Origin: Lunularia cruciata
Taxonomy: Eukaryota > Streptophyta > Marchantiopsida > Lunulariales > Lunulariaceae
Assembly: GCA_948567375.1 (NCBI GenBank)
Contig: OX419759.1
Coordinates: 63,206,593-63,270,592, forward strand
Direction of reading: 5' to 3'
DNA: 64,000 nt
Within the stretch, counting starts at the first letter, position 1. Every line of letters starts with the position of its first letter. This document shows, piece by piece, positions 34,234 to 47,355 of this stretch. A program made the position numbers and the translations under genes. The notes beneath the pieces were generated by a model. The model made no database searches. It worked only from the letters and a program-made list of their open reading frames with translations, and was not told where the DNA came from.

Positions 34234-35321
34234 ATGGATCCGCAATTGCAAGAGTTGGTGCAAGGAATGCAAGGCATGTTGAATGAATTTTGAAAGATTA
34301 AGATGACCATGGAGACATTACAAAGTCAAGTGCAGATCCTCAGGAACGATCAAGCCATGCAAGAAGAAGAGCCGTCTCAAAACCCAGTACCTATGACTGA
34401 AGTACTTGGAGAGGCACCCGTGCCTACAAACCCTATCAACGATGAAGCCACATTGCTACTCTGGATGAAGAAGACCTGCAACATCGAGCCTTACAAGGGG
34501 CAAAGTACAATGGGAGTAGTGGAAAATTGGATCTCGAGAATGAATCAATATTTCCGGTTTTTCTCAACAGAGATCATAGAGCATGTTGCATGCGTGTTTG
34601 CATGTGGGTACTTGACCGATAAAGCCCTCACATGGTATGATGCTTGGGAATGATCCATGCTGGCAGAGAGAGAGGAGGTCACATGGACAGCAATGCAAGA
34701 AGAACTGCTGAAGAATTTCCAATTGGTGGATTCTGTGCAAATGGCTCGAACCTGACTATGGAGATTGAGACAAAAGAATAGCGTACAAGAGTATGTGGAG
34801 GCATTTCTGGATCTACAAGTTGCAATTACCAACATGAGTCTAGCAGAGGCTCTTGACAATTTCAAACAAGGGTTGAAAGAGCAGATTCGCCAAGAAGTCA
34901 TGGTGCAAAATCCTTGCACAGTATTTGAAGCCATTGCTTGTGTGCAGAGAATAGCATGAGCATTAGGTGGAGGTGAAGGAGTAGCTCCACCTCAACATTA
35001 TCGGACAGAAATGCCACACATGGGTGGACCAATACCAATGGACTTGGGCAACCTTTGATTCCGGGATTGAGGAGCACGACCACTTCAAGGGGAGCGGAGA
35101 TGGGTAGAAGAACAAAGAGATGGAGTCCCACGAGGAGAAGGGACTTGAGGAGAAAAATGCCATTGTTACAATTGTGGCCGTATTGGGCACATATCTACCA
35201 ACTATCGCACTTGTTTCCCTAGAGGCCCTCGGCCTTTGTTCAGGCAATCTTTGAATAACATGGAGAGGCACATTGAAGAGGAGGAGGTGGAAATCACTTT
35301 GGAAAACGAAGATCGCCAGTA
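34234..35321 (+). pseudogene. gag of gypsy copy C
   Basis: Starts ATG GAT CCG (MDPQLQELVQGMQGML) and is broken by TGA soon after and again at 34652 and 34755. The capsid part has WISRMNQYFRFF and ALTWYDAWE (34530-34650) and QKNSVQEYVEAFLDLQVAI (34770-34830). The knuckle region CYNCGRIGHISTNY (~35165-35205) has Tyr where the last Cys of CX2CX4HX4C is expected, a G-to-A type change. Confidence 0.78.
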
Positions 35322-35417
35322 AAGGTACCTCGCGGCCTTACTAGCTCAATAAGGAAGTAGAGAAGTGAGGGAAGGAAAAGAAATAATGCACAAAGATCCC
35401 AAAAGGCAACCTCACAA

Positions 35418-38400
35418 TTGATTGTTGTGAATGGAATCCTAGAAGGTAATCAAGTGAGAGTATTAATAGATCCGGGAGCAACACAGAATTTCTTGTCTCG
35501 CTCTATTGCAATAAGATTGGGAATGGATCTAGAGAGAGATGGAAGTGAAGAAGTAGAGTTACCAAATGGGCAAACTGAGAGATTGAATCATTACCTAGAC
35601 GGGTAACCCTCTCTGTAGGAGAATATCAAGAAGCAATTGAGTGGAGTGATACAGTTAGCTCGTTATGATGCAATTTAAGGCATGCCATGGATGGAGCAAT
35701 ACAACCCTATGGTGGATTGGAGGAAGAAAGTAGTGAGAACCCACCAATGGTCAATCATTGGGGTTAAAGAAAAATCACATAGGCAGAAATTGCCTCTATA
35801 TGTTGTAGGGACGGCAACTATTTGTAAGACCTATAGATGAGTTATGGGTCTAATAAGAGAAGTCCAGAGTGCATAACTCGATGGACAAATTCCAGAGAAA
35901 TTGAGGGATGTGGTGGATGAGTTTCAAGATGTCTTTCTTGATGATCTACCCTCAGGATTACCACCAAAGCGGCGAGTAGATCACAAAATTGAGACACTTC
36001 CGGAGAAGATACCTCCTTGTAAGGCCCCATATCGCCTATCACCTCATGAGTTGGAGGAGTGTAAGACTCAAATTGAGGAGATGCTGCAAAAAGGGTTCAT
36101 CCAACCTAGCATATCACCATATGGGGCCCCTATCCTGTTTGTGAAGAAGAAGGATGGTACAATGCGCATGTGCATTGACTATCGAGGTCTCAATCAGCAA
36201 ATAGTGAAGAAAAAATACCCCTTACCTCGCATGGATGACATGTTTGATCAACTCCATGGAGCAAGATATTTCACCAAACTGGACTTGCGGAGTGGTTACA
36301 ATCAAATCCAAATTGTAGAGGAAGATGTGTACAAAACTGCCTTTGGAACCAAGTATGGCCACTTTGAGTATCTTGTGATGCCTTTTGGCCTCACCAATGC
36401 ACCTACCACTTTCATGAGTCTAATGAATGACATATTTCGTCCATACTTGGATAAGTCTGTTATCATCTTCTTGGATAATATCTTAGTATACAATAGCACG
36501 ATGACAAAACACAAGCAACATCTACAAGAGGTCCTCCAGATTCTAAGACAGAATCAATTGTATGCCAAAATCTCAAAGTGTGAGTTTGGCAAGTCTGAAG
36601 TAGACTACTTGGGGCATAGAGTAAGTGCAGAGGGCATTCAAGTATTGAAAAATAAAATAGAGGTCATTCAAAAATAGAGTGCCCCAGAAGATCAGACTCA
36701 ACTTAAGAGCTTCTTGGGGTTGACAGGATTCTATCGTAGATTTGTCAAGGACTTCTCTAAGGTTGCACAGCCTTTAACGGCACTACTTGGTGAGGGGAAG
36801 AAGTGGACATGGGGAACTGCACAAGAGTTGGCCTTTCAAGAATTGAAGGCCGCCTTGCTACATGCACCAATCTTGAAGTGGTATGACCCAAAATGTCCAA
36901 TCAAGTTGGCTATAGATGCATCAGGCATAGCAATAGGAGTAGTCCTATAACAAGAGTGGCATGACGGATGGCATCCAATTGCATATTTCTCTCAAAAGTT
37001 GTTACCGGCAGAGTGCAACTACCACACCACATGACAAGAAGAGTTGGCCATCATTCTAGCAACCAAGCATTGGAAGCACTACCTGGGCAAGAAGGCATTT
37101 GTAGTAGAGACAGACCACAAACCTCTAGTCTACCTCAAGACGCAGAAGGATTTATCTTGTCCCCAAATTTGGTGGGCAGAGTGGCGACAACGCTTCAACA
37201 TGACAATCACCTATGTGGAAGGTAAGAAGCAACTTGCAGATGCATTCACCCGCATGCCAATGGCCAACAACTTGGTGGTAGAGGTTAAGATTAACCTTGA
37301 ATTTTGGCAAGAGATTCTGGCTGCTACAAAAATTGATCCACAGATTGTAGAAGCACAATCATCCAAAAGTGTCACCATCATCCAAGGACTCACCTTTTGG
37401 GATGGCAGATTATGGATCCCAAATGTCCTAAAATTACACACAACCATTCTAGCAGAATGTCATGATTTGGCCATTGCAGCTCATGTCGGAGTGGACAAGA
37501 CCTTGGATGTAGCCAAGCGCCATTACTATTGGCCCAAGATGAGCAACGACGTGATGGACTATATGTGTAGCTACCTACTTTGTCAACAGATCAAAGCTTC
37601 TAATCAAGCTCCTGCAAGGCTCCTTCAACCTCTTCCCACTCCTACACAACTTTGGGAACAAGTGAGTATGGATCTCGTCTGTGAATTATCCAAGACCACC
37701 TCAGGGTTTGACTCCATTGTGGTCTTTGTGGACCGGCTCAGCAAAATGATTCATGTACGCCCTACCACCAAGGAGGTGACCGCTCCACAACTAGCTCAAT
37801 TATACCTAGATGCAATCTTTGCTCACCATGGCTTGTCTAGAGTACTCATCACCGATAGAGGCACCCAATTCACCAATTTGTTTTGGCAAACACTCTTTGG
37901 GTTCTTAAAAACCAAGTTGGCCATGTCCACAGCTTACCACCCACAAACAGATGGCCAAATAGAGCGGGCTAATTGCACGATTGAAGACATGTTACGCGGC
38001 TTCACCTTAGAAGAGCAAGAGCGGTGGGACACCCTACTCTCGATGGTGGAATTCGCTTACAACAATTCAGTGAATGCATCTACCTAGGTCACTCCGTTCT
38101 TCCTCATGTATGGTGAGCATCCCTTCACACCTTCTAGCTTGATGAAGATCCGTCCAGTGGCTACCAAGGTCGATGCAGTCAACACATTTGTTTCTAGAAT
38201 CCAACAAGATGTGGAGAGCGCCAAGTACAGATTACAAATTGTGCAAAATTGACAGAAGTAGTATGTTGATGCACACCGTCGGCACATGGAGTTCAATGTT
38301 GGGGATCAAGTGTGGCTATCGACAACCAACCTCACATTAGTTGGACCTCGTAAGCTCAGACTTTGTTTTATTGGGCCTTTCTCAATTCTTCGTTGCATCA

Positions 38401-38747
38401 ATGCTGTGGCATATCACCTTGAGCTACCACCACACATGAAGATCCATCCAGTGTTCCATGTCTCCCTACTTTGCAGATATGCTCCCCGATCAGGCCAGGG
38501 TCATTCCACACCAGACATTTGACCTTGTTTGACACTCATTGATGGCATAGAGGAATATGAAGTGGAGCGGATTTTCCAAAAATGCATGCGTGGTACTCGC
38601 CACCCACGAGTAGACTATCTAGTACAATGGAAAGGTTACCTCCTCTATGAAGCAACCTGGGAACCCGTTGCTAATTTGGCACATGCACCGGTGTTGGTGC
38701 AAGCATTTGAGCAACAATTGCACAACGAGGACGTTGCGTCTTAAAAG
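35418..38747 (+). pseudogene. pol polyprotein of gypsy copy C (PR-RT-RH-IN-chromodomain)
   Basis: Protease region reads LIDPGATQNF (~35470), with Pro in place of Ser/Thr of the D(S/T)G active site. RT spans 35901-36677 and has [16 protein letters not shown] and MPFGLTNAP, but the catalytic box is FLDNIL instead of FLDDIL, losing one metal-binding Asp. RNase H follows (36714-37260, AIDASGIAIGVVL, ETDHKPLVYL). Then comes integrase (37440-38420), with SMDLV, ITDRGTQF and PQTDGQIERANC carrying the DDE residues, and a chromodomain (38560-38680, EYEVERIFQK, VQWKGYLLYEATWEPV). Stops at 36675, about 36948, 37035, 38085 and 38250-38260 are explained by CAG, CGA, CAA or TGG changes. Confidence 0.88.
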
Positions 38748-38755
38748 GAGGGAGG
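38743..38755 (+). other. Polypurine tract of gypsy copy C
   Basis: aaaaggagggagg two bases before the 3' LTR; the plus-strand primer site in LTR retrotransposons. Confidence 0.8.
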
Positions 38756-38757
38756 TC

Positions 38758-39500
38758 TGTAATACCAAGAGCTAGCCATATGATCTAGATGTGAAATTTG
38801 GTTTGGTACCATCTAGAATGATGTTATACATGATGGTCAAAATAGATAAGATAGAAGTATCACCAAAAAGAGTACTTCTACTAATAGGGCAGAAATCGAA
38901 ATAGACTTGAGAACCTTAGAACCAATAGCTAGACATATGATTTAAAGGTGAGAATTGGTTTGGTAACATCTGGAAGGATGTTACACATGATGGACTAAAT
39001 AGATCAGAAAAAGGTATCACCAAAAGGGGACTTCTACTAATAGAGTAGGAACCAAAATATGCCTGAAATCTTTGAAGGCAATTTTGGAGGCCTAAACGGA
39101 TGAATTAGGCCTCAAAAATGTGCAAACCCCCCCCCCCCTAATGAAGGGTAGGCTGGCCTTCCCTCCCCCCTACTTTTTCTCATCAAGAGCTTTCCAATGG
39201 TACCTTACTCATGTGATTCTAAGATTTCTACAAGAAGATTCCCTAAAAGATTCCCTCCGGTCAAAGCTTGTTTGACCAACCAGATAGGACCTAGACCAGA
39301 CATGTCACCCATCCAAGTAAGTAATCCAAGGATGGAGCTTGCTGACATGTCACCTATCTGTGTCCCCAATCCTATGGTGTAACTTCCTTGGAAGAGATCC
39401 TCTTTGTCTATATAATAAAGAGAAGGTGCTCCCTTGGTGCATCGATTGTTTGAGTGTGCAATTTGTGTTTTCTCTCTTCTCTTGTCCTTTGAGTATTACA
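38758..39500 (+). repeat. 3' LTR of gypsy copy C
   Basis: 743 bp, same ends as the 5' LTR; the C tract near 39127 has a different length from that in the 5' LTR. Confidence 0.92.
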
Positions 39501-40330
39501 CATACACATTGAAAGGCATTCTCAAAAGAGTTCCTATTTTGGTTATTTGAGATAGCTTGTAACATTTAATGGGTATTTACTAAATTGTATGCATTCAGAT
39601 TGAAGAACTCAAGTTGTATGACAATTGTACTGATTTTTTAATGAATGATCATGCAATGCCCATCAATTTACTCTGGTCTGGGCTTCTAGTGTAACACATA
39701 AAAGTCTTGGTGGTGGGCATTATGTAGTACTATTGCTTTTTTCAACATTCAACAAAGCTACGGATTCCATGAAAGATAGGAAATACGCTCATATTGGCTA
39801 GTTTCCAATTTGTTGCCACTAATTACAATGCCTTATTGTGTGTAATATCTCTTGAAATAGCTCAAGGTGGGGCAATCTGAAGTTAGAGAAAAGTTTGCCA
39901 TCCATGCAAAATGCAAGTCTGTAATTCCATAAATGATTCCTTTGTAGATGACATAAAATTCCCAATTTGATGAATGTTAACAAGTATAACTAAGCTTCTG
40001 ATTATCTTACTACATGAACTTTATAGTATTGAAGCAATCAATTTGCAACCTCTTGAGGTTTGAGAGTGTTGATACATTATTATGATGTAGTTGGTAGGAT
40101 TTTGAATTAGTACTCTTGAGTTCATAAAACATCTACAACAAAGTGGATGCTTGGAATTTGAGGAAACATTGAACTGAACTTATCAATTGCTACAACCTGT
40201 CCACTTGAACATTATAGATAGCATGATTTTGTCTTTAATTGCAAGGATATTCTAGGTTCTTTGATGCAATTATAAGGACCAGCATCAAGGATTTATAGCA
40301 AGAATAAGCTAGACAAGGCCATTGCTTCAA
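39501..40330. other. Non-coding stretch left of the old gypsy remnant
   Basis: No recognisable gene; probably the remains of the older element whose integrase follows. Confidence 0.4.
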
Positions 40331-40339
40331 AAGCTTGTG

Positions 40340-40663
40340 AGACAATATAAACAACATGGTGTCCAAAATGTGGCAGCAAAGATATCTTCTTTGTAGATAA
40401 TGGTCCTCATTTTGATTAATTAGGGTATAGAGTTCTTAAGGGAGTTTCAAGTCTTGTGTAACAAAGCCTTGATTGGTCATTTTACTATCCCCTGAGATCA
40501 CCTTTGAGATAGATGGCTTAGTAGAGAGAGTGGTTCAAACAGTGAAGAGAGGATTGCATAAGTATAGTTAGCAAAGAGGCCACTTGGGAGATTGGGATCT
40601 CTAATTACCTTGGTTGGTCATAGCTATTACCTGATATTACTACATGCCACACTATCTTGAGAG
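40340..40663 (+). pseudogene. Old gypsy integrase remnant, left part
   Basis: Strongly decayed plus-strand integrase core: DNGPHF, then LVERVVQTVKRGLHKYS, then WDL/PWLV in one or more frames with many stops. DNGPxF and ERxVQTxKR are the second Asp and the Glu motifs of Ty3-type integrases. It continues on the other side of the copia element at 47814. Confidence 0.6.
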
Positions 40664-40926
40664 TGTTAGGTTTTACTCTTATGCCTCGGGGTTCCTTGTA
40701 TTTGGACAATGTGGCTCACTCACAGGTTGAGGGTAAGAATGGACTGAGGGATTGTTAGAGGATTGGACTGGTAGAGGTACAAGAGCCTAAGTGAGTAAAT
40801 TTGATGCTTCCCATGGACGTAGCTTCACATCAAGGTGAACCACATACCTTCTATGTAATGGATGAATTCACAAGAGATATGCTTGGTGTGAGAAGGTTTT
40901 GTGACCCTTGTTAGATTTATCAAACA
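40664..40926 (+). repeat. 5' LTR of the copia element
   Basis: 263 bp, TGTTAGGTTTTACTC...TTATCAAACA, followed by the primer site. Confidence 0.9.
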
Positions 40927-40928
40927 AA

Positions 40929-40940
40929 TGGTATCAAAGC
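40929..40940 (+). other. Primer binding site of the copia element
   Basis: TGGTATCAAAGC, one G-to-A change from the usual initiator-tRNA-Met complement TGGTATCAGAGC. Confidence 0.8.
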
Positions 40941-43235
40941 AAGTTGATGTGGATGATGGAGGCCACAAGAAATTGAGACAAGTGGTGGCTCAATGGAGCT
41001 GATGCATGAAGGAGCAGAACCTTAGTTTGGGGACCTAGGTTGATTGTCTGTTCCTCCGTGCTCTATACTTTCTTGAGAGGAATGGAGTTGCAAGCCTTGG
41101 AGTCATGGTAGTACTTGTATCAAAACCAAAGCATGAAGGAGAAGAGAAGATGGCAAGCAACAACGGCTCTGGAATGAAAGAGTGTTGTATTTCTGCAATA
41201 GATCGGGATCATCAAAACTTTTCTATAGGGAATGCAAACTTCCACTTTGAATCTATTTAGATCTACACCATCACTTCCATCTAGGCAGCATAGTAGTTGC
41301 CTATAACCCAAGCAAAAGTTTGAGAGAGTGAAGCTGAAGTTGTTCAAAAGGACCATGTAAAAGGCACGTCCACTTGAAGCAGAGAATCTTCAGATCAGTC
41401 TCTTAAGCAGAATGGGGAAGGGACCATGAAGATATTGTCAGGGCATAGCATGAGGTCAGTGACCAAGAAGGAATAAACTCGTGCTCTATGCAGTCAACCG
41501 ATAGCTTGAAGGAAATCCAGGCGAGAATCCTTCCAAAAGTAGCTCCTGCAACCTCTCTTCACAATATTTTCCTTGTTTGCTCTATAAGAGCTAGCTCCGT
41601 AGACCTGTTATTGGAGTCCATGAAGCTAAGACACTTGAGTCATCTTGAGTTCTACTTGTTGTCTTTGGAAGGACTAAATCCTAGACCTCATTTCAGTACA
41701 ACAAAATCAGGAGATAAATTTAAATTTATCAAATAAATCTGACCCCTTGGTAGAAACATTTGACACTAACAGAAATTGAGATTGAGAACATAGATTTCTA
41801 TCTAGTCATAACAATTTCAAGAGACAGGTTCACAACTTGTGTGTCTTGAATTTCCTTGAAGCAATTTCAACCAATAGGGAAAAGAGAATTGTCATTATTG
41901 AAAATAAATTCACCCACATAGACTGCAGTAGTGACCCAACAGTTTGATGATGGTGTTTTCCACCAAGAATTGGACACCAAAAAATTTTCTTTAGCCCTTG
42001 CTGCTGATATTACCAAAGCTTTGCTCAAAACCAGAATGGAGCTCTTGATCTATCTTGTTCTCTCTTGTCCTCAAGACTGATTGAACCATGCAGTATCCCA
42101 CCACCTTCTGTAATTAATCATGTACCTTGATATGGTGAAGGTGGCCGTTCTTCATGTGCTTCCTCCATTAACATAGATATTGTACAATATTTCCTAGGAG
42201 TGTCAAGAGAGTCTGGAGGAACACTCCATTACTTCCCAAAGGTTTCAAGCTTCAAGACTAGGGTAGTAGAGTACACTAGGAGACCACAAATTGCACTTGT
42301 AGAAGGTTTTTGGACAAAGGTTGTGTCACAAGGGCGGGCAGCCTTTTATCACTTGATGTAACTCTTGCATCAAGATTGAGTAGTGCAGTAGGTTTGATGT
42401 TGCTATTACCCATGATCAAGTGAACTCTTGATGGTCTGCATATTGAGAGCATTAGGAAATCCTTTCCACATAGTGATTTGCTTGATGTTTTACAAGTTTG
42501 CCAAGGAGAAGGATCAAACACTAGAAGCAGTAACTCCCACATTGTGAAGGAGGAGCTCGTGAAGATTGACCTAGAATGAAGAAGACGCAGTTGGTGGAAG
42601 GAAGGATCAGAAGTTGATAGAAGGCTCTTCATCACATTACTACTAAATTCTTGTTGGAATAGAAGGAAGGTAGCAGCTGAAATCTTGAGGAGATGGCAGC
42701 CATTGGATAGTGAATATACCTGCTTATTGCTTATGGTGACTGTACTTTCATACTTACTTGAATATTCACTGTTAGAAAGTCTAAAGATCTGCACAATCCT
42801 TATCCAGATTTCTTGAGCGAGTCCCATAGTGAATTTCTGAATAATTATATTGGCAGAAATCCTCTTCCTCAATTAAAGGTTTGTTATTGGACCAACAAAG
42901 ACAAGCAAGAAGTAGAACCTGAAGAGAGTCAATGGAGGAGAAGTCTTAGACTTATGAATGTGGTATAGAATCCAAGGTTTTACCCTCATAACTTTTGACT
43001 CAAGACTCAGATGAATAATTTGTTTAGTGCGTTGGAAAGCTTATCTTCAAGGATATAAGTTGATTCAACTAGATTTTGACTTTGAGTATTTGAAGAAGCT
43101 GCTATAAACGATTTCCGTCTTATGACCCACTCCCTTGAGTATTGGAGTTTTAAGGTGGAAGGTTCATGGACTCAAGAAGAGTCTCTAAGTGCAGCAATAG
43201 CCTCAATAGTACTTGTGGAGTTGTAGAAATTCAAA
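40941..43235 (+). other. Long leader of the copia element between primer site and gag
   Basis: About 2.3 kb without a recognisable plus-strand gene. The longest ORF is on the opposite strand (42872-42276, 198 codons) and matches no family I know. Copia elements usually start gag shortly after the primer site, so this is either an unusually long leader or an unrecognised insertion. Confidence 0.5.
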
Positions 43236-44108
43236 ATGGGCACTTTGAAGCTTGGTGGACCCAAGTTTGATGTGGCAAAGTTTGATGGCCGCATGGATTA
43301 CTTGTTGTGGGAACGGCAAGTGAAAGGAGTTTTGGGGGCAACTAGTTTGAGAAAGCTCTTGAGGGAGAAACTTGAGGATGTGAGACAAAGTGATTGGGAT
43401 GATATGCAAGAGCAAGCTATGAATACTGTTTTGCTTCACCTTCAGCTCCATGTGATCAAGCAAGTGGAGGAGAATTCTGATTGTACTTCCTTGTTTGATG
43501 CACTTCAGAGCAAGTATCATCAAAATGAATTGTCAAATAGATTGTACACCAATCTCAAACTAATCACATTCAAGATGAAACCAAGGACCACCATTAGAGA
43601 CCATATGGATGCATTTTATGACCTAGTAGTAGACTTGACAAACTTGGGAGAGGAATTGAAAGAGGAGCGGAATGTGCTGCACTTGATGGGCTCCTTGCCA
43701 CCTTCCTATCAGTCACTTTCATGAGTTATCTTGCATTGTGAGAAAAAGACTATTACCTTTGAAGAGGTGACAGTAGCTCTACTTACAAATGACTTGCAAT
43801 AGAAACTTGTTGCAACCTCAATGTCATCTTCTACTCAGGGAAATGCTTTGGTTATCCAACATGGGAGACCTCAATGGAGGACTAATGACGGTGATAAGGG
43901 GAAAAACAAGGCCAGGTGTAAGTCTAAGTCTAAGTCTAAAGGCAAATCCAAGGAGAGGAAACAGGTGACTTGTTGGGGATGTGGCAAAGTAGGCCATGTG
44001 AAGGAGTGTAAAGTTAAGGGCAAAGGAAAGGTAGATGAAGGCTCTTCAGCAAACATAGCTTATGTTGAAGAGGACATTGATCTATTGGATGATCAATATG
44101 ATTTGTGA
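43236..44108 (+). pseudogene. gag of the copia element
   Basis: Starts MGTLKLGGPKFDVAKFDGR and has the copia gag pattern KFDG..DYLLWERQVKGVL, LFDALQSKYHQNELSNRLYT, and LGEELKEERNVLHLMGSLPPSYQ. A TGA near 43722 and a TAG near 43799 break it. The knuckle CWGCGKVGHVKEC has only three residues between His and the last Cys instead of four. Confidence 0.85.
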
Positions 44109-44144
44109 TGTTGTGGGTATGCCCTTTGTGCTTCATCTCCTAGT

Positions 44145-47100
44145 ATGGATGATGAGTGGATTCTAGATTGTGTTTGCTTGTACCATATATGCTATATCAA
44201 GGAGTTCTTCTATTTTCTTTCAACATCAAGTGGTTCAGTTCTGATGGGGAATGATCAACCTTGTTGGATTGAGGGTATTGGATCCATAAGGATTCAAATG
44301 TTTGATGAAGCTATGCGGAAGTTCAATGATGTTTGGTTCATACCTGACATGAAGAAGAACCTGATTTCCCTTGGAGTATTGCATGCCAAAGGTCATCAAT
44401 GGAGTGTTGGTGATGGGGTACTTCAAGTCACTTCTGGTGGAAAGGTTATATTGCAAGGTAACTTTTGAAAGAATCTATTTGTATTGGAGAGCACTACAGT
44501 GTGTGGACAAGCCAATGTAACTAGGTCTCAAGATGGGATGATGATTGTGTGAAATTCATGGTTAGGTCATTTGGTGAGAAGGGTTTGGTTGTCTTGAAAA
44601 GAAATGGCTTGCTATCTTGCTTGAAGACTTTGGAGTTGGATTTTTGTGAGCATTGCATCTTTGGAAAACAGAACATATCTTTTTTTGGAGTAGGGACTCA
44701 TAGTTCCAAGGGTCTACTCAAGTATCTACATAGTGATGTGTGAGGGCCATCCCTTACACCCTCACACTCTAGAAAAATTTACTATGTAATATTTATTGAT
44801 GATTACTCAAGGTTTGTGTGGATTTATTTCATGCACCACATGTATGAAGTCTTTGCCACTTTCAAGAAGTAGAAGACCTAAGAGGAGACTTAGATTGGGG
44901 AGAAGATGAGGTTTCTGAGATCAGATAATGGCGGGGAGTATGTCTCTACAGAGTTTTAGGCGTATTGCATAGAATAGGAGATAACTTGCCACCTTGCCAC
45001 CGTTTACACTCTGCAACAGAATCGTGTTGCTGAGCGGCTCAATCTAGACATTGTTGGAACATGCATAGAGTATGTTGAGCAAACCAAAGGTGCCACATGA
45101 GTTTTGCAAAGAATTTATCAACACAACAACATATGTGGTAAATATTTCTCCATCCAATGCAATCAACTTCAAGACACCATTTGAGTTGAGGCATGATCGA
45201 CCAGCTCATTATGGTAGATTGGAGATATTTTGTTGTGATGCATATTTACTCACACCTCAAGAGAATAGGTCTTAGTTGGATTCTAAGTCAAAGAAATGTG
45301 TTTTTCTTGGCTATGCAAGTGGAGTGAAAGCTTATAGGTTATAAAATCTAATAGCGTGTAAGGTTGTGGTTAGTTAGGATGTTTCCTTTAATGAATCCAG
45401 ATCATTCAAGGAAGGGAAGAATGCTCAGGCTCCCTACATTGATAAAGGCAAGTATCCCACCCTAGATCTAGTTGAGGGAGAGATTGATCACTTAAGTGAT
45501 GAGGAGGAAGGAGGTGCTCCTATAGTAGAGCAAGTTCTTGAGGAGCAAGAACAAGTGGTGCAAGTAGTTGTTGGTGAGCAAAAAAATGTGGTAGGTCAGT
45601 CTCACATTGGACCAACACATGGATATCCAACAGATAGTTCATCCAAGAGGTCATCAAGGCATGCTAATTGAGCTCCAAACAGATATGGTACGTGGATTGA
45701 TTCAACAAAGCTGTTGGATGATGACTTGACTTTTGGGGATGATGCTCATGCTTTGATCTTGGAAGAAGGTGAATCCTCATCCTACAAGGAGGCATGTTCT
45801 TCTAGTGAAAAGGATGAGTGTTTTGGTTCTATGGGGAGGGAGATGGAATCCTTGAGGGATAACAAGACTTGGGAGCTAGTTAGGTTACCTAAGGATCAAC
45901 AAGTGATAGATTGCAAGTGGATCTACAAGTTGAAAGAGTGTCCTAAGGAGGGGGATCAAAGATATACAAGGCTAGGTTGGTAGCAAAGGAGTTCACTCAC
46001 AAGAAGGGAGTGGACTACAATGAGGTCTTTTCTCCTGTTACAAAGTATTCCACAATACGTATATTATGTATGCTTGTTACATTATTTGGTCTTACTTTAG
46101 ATCAAATGGCTGTTATCACGGCATTTCTCTATGGTTCCTTGGATGGGAGGATCTTCATAAGACAACCTATGGGGTTTGTGAAGAAAGGCCAGGAGGACAA
46201 GGTATGCAGATTGCTGAAGTCCTTGTATGGATTGAAGCAAGCACCTTGCCAATGGAACAAGAGTTTTGATGTGTTATGCATACTCAAGGTTTCAATAGGA
46301 GTTTATTTGATCCTTGTGTGTACATGAAACCAGTGAGTAATAAGACCTTTGGTTTTATTATTATTGTACTATATGTGGATGACATGTTGATAGTTGCTAA
46401 GGATAGATCTGAGGTGAACAAGCTCAAGGTGCTCTTGAGTTCAAAGTTCAAAATGAAGGATCTAGGGTTGGCCACAAGGATATTAGGCATGGAGATCAAG
46501 AGGAACTTGGATACTAGTCAGTTGTGGTTGACATAGGGTAAGTATGCTAGGAAGGTACTTGCTAGGTTCAACATGGAGAACTGTAAACTAGTAAGTACTC
46601 CTCTAGCTTCTCATTTCAAACTTTCAGCAGCATGTTGTCCTGTAGATGCCGTGGAGAAGGGTTTGATAGCTAACATCCCTTATGAGAAAGCTGTTGGGAG
46701 TCTCATGTACTTGATGACTTGCATTAGAACTGATCTTGCCCTAGAAATGGGTAAGGTGTGCAGGTATATGTCAAATCTAGGGAGAACATATTGGGAAGTA
46801 GTTAAATGGATTCTCATGTATTTGAAAAGTACACTAGACTATGGGCTCTTATTTGATGGAAGATCAATGAATGCCGCACTACTAGATGGTTATGTAGATG
46901 CTGATTATGGACAAGATCCAAACAAGTGGAGGTCAACAATAGGGTATGTATTCACACTTGGTGGTGGGTGTTTTAGTTGGAGATTTACCTTGCAAAAGTG
47001 TGTTGCATCGTCTACTATAGAAGCAAAGTATGTGGCAACAGCGGAAGCAACAAAGGAGGTGATTTGGTTGGATAGACTTGTTGCTGAGATGGGGTTAATG

Positions 47101-47355
47101 CATGGTAATGTAATGCTTCATTGTGATAGTCAAACTGCTTTACACCTAGCTAAAATTCAAGTGATGGACAGTAAGGTTAAGCATATAGACATCAGATATC
47201 ACTTTCTTAGGCAAGTTGTGTCTAAGACAATGTTTGATCTAGTCAAGATTGATGGTAAGCTCAACCCGGCTGATGCCTTTACCAAAGTCATAAATTTAGA
47301 AATTTTCTCTAGGCATTGTGCTACCCAACATGTTGTGCAAGTGGAGCATGAGTAG
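44145..47355 (+). pseudogene. pol polyprotein of the copia element (PR-IN-RT-RH)
   Basis: Protease-like block DDEWILDCVCLYHIC, where family members normally read ILDSACS (Ser to Cys at the active site). GAG-preintegrase and integrase follow: LDFCEHCIFGKQ, FIDDYSRFVWIYF and SDNGGEY (44620-45060). RT: WELVRLPKDQQVIDCKWIYK, GVDYNEVFSPVTK, LKSLYGLKQAP and the catalytic YVDDML (45880-46390). RNase H: DADYGQDPNKWRSTIGYVF, SSTIEAKYVATAEA and KHIDIRYHFLRQ (46900-47220), ending at 47355. The integrase is broken by many stops; the RT/RNase H part has longer open stretches (46573-47355). Confidence 0.87.

Larger units (their letters stand above)
32880..39500 (+). mobile_element. Ty3/gypsy chromovirus, copy C (second family), full length with both LTRs
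   Basis: 5' LTR 32880-33626, 3' LTR 38758-39500, primer site 33628-33639, polypurine tract 38743-38755, then leader ORF, gag and pol with chromodomain. Flanking 5-mers are CAAAC (32875-32879) and CATAC (39501-39505), one mismatch. The LTRs are close to each other with a low-percent difference by eye. Two further LTRs of this family stand alone at 54601-55200 and 55634-56373. Confidence 0.92.

Noticed and set aside
39197..39382. 61-codon ORF in the 3' LTR of copy C as a peptide gene
   Set aside because: It is LTR sequence, also present in the 5' and solo LTRs with different frames.
42276..42872. 198-codon minus-strand ORF in the copia leader as a gene
   Set aside because: No recognisable domain, Ser/Leu-rich composition typical of antisense frames, and no intact neighbours; kept only as part of the leader description.
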